Of a stretch of DNA of 28,411 nt, positions 28,355 to 28,411 are shown piece after piece. The DNA is from Cyclostephanos tholiformis (lineage: Eukaryota; Bacillariophyta; Thalassiosirophyceae; Thalassiosirales; Thalassiosiraceae): contig JALLPB010000522.1 of NCBI GenBank assembly GCA_036939975.1, positions 1 through 28,411 on the forward strand, given 5' to 3'. A program made the position numbers and the translations under genes. A model generated the notes under the pieces. That model was not told the origin of the DNA. It did not search any database and saw only the letters and a program-made list of their open reading frames with translations. The number at the start of each line of letters is the position of its first letter. The stretch's first letter is position 1.

Positions 28355-28411
28355 TGGTCCAGACGGTCTGGACCGTGAAGTCTGGACCAAATCTGGACCA
28401 AGTCTGGACTG
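28355..28411. repeat. TCTGGACC repeat cluster with a 9-base dyad at the window edge
   Basis: GGTCCAGAC (28356-28364) and GTCTGGACC (28366-28374) form perfect arms around one base. TCTGGACC/TCTGGACT then recurs at 28381, 28392 and 28403, about every 11 bases, and runs off the end. This could be the start of a larger array or the subterminal repeats of a transposon. Confidence 0.65.

Overview
The window looks like nuclear DNA of a photosynthetic stramenopile, most likely a diatom. This is inferred from four things: (1) a triosephosphate isomerase with a diatom-style plastid pre-sequence (signal peptide followed by an AMA-FSP cleavage-site motif); (2) eukaryote-only genes (GATOR1 subunit NPRL3, RNA lariat debranching enzyme); (3) single-exon genes or genes with one short GT-AG intron (93, 129 and 168 bases); and (4) a decayed PIF/Harbinger transposase. 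No species can be named from the sequence alone.

Left gene block (about 200-10,900). NPRL3-like (+, 215-2703) converges on a long coiled-coil gene (-, 2936-5881). A divergent spacer follows, then DBR1 (+, 6501-8708). DBR1 converges on a renalase-like FAD amine oxidase (-, 9185-10891, one intron). NPRL3, DBR1, the oxidase, the gluconolactonase-like gene and TPI are GC-rich and full of trinucleotide and poly-G runs. The coiled-coil gene and the TPR-like gene look less GC-rich. Two defects fall in otherwise well conserved genes: a frame change next to a 12-G run in NPRL3, and an in-frame TAA inside the catalytic domain of DBR1.

Repeat block (about 11,100-20,580), AT-richer and gene-poor. It starts with a small foldback element that may be a MITE. 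Next come about eight tandem copies of a 177-200 base satellite, which reappears at 13.26-13.40, 14.78-15.14, 15.50-15.76 and 19.11-19.17 kb. Most copies carry two hairpin-forming dyads. The array is interrupted by unrelated DNA, including a dead PIF/Harbinger transposase (about 17,160-18,286), a decayed ORF facing it tail to tail, and a cruciform-forming repeat at 18.93-19.10 kb.

Right gene block (20,594-27,615). An SMP-30/gluconolactonase-like gene (-, one intron) and a plastid-type TPI (-) lie head to tail, 131 bases apart. Two small candidate genes follow, then a TPR-like membrane-anchored or secreted protein (-), divergent from a Methyltransf_16-type methyltransferase (+, one intron). 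The last 800 bases show no gene I recognise and end in a TCTGGACC repeat cluster.

The genes do not form a pathway. The window is a set of independent housekeeping genes split by a satellite and transposon island. I found no defence system, CRISPR array, RNA gene or clearly new multi-gene system. The most notable items are the satellite with its two dyads and the DBR1 in-frame stop.
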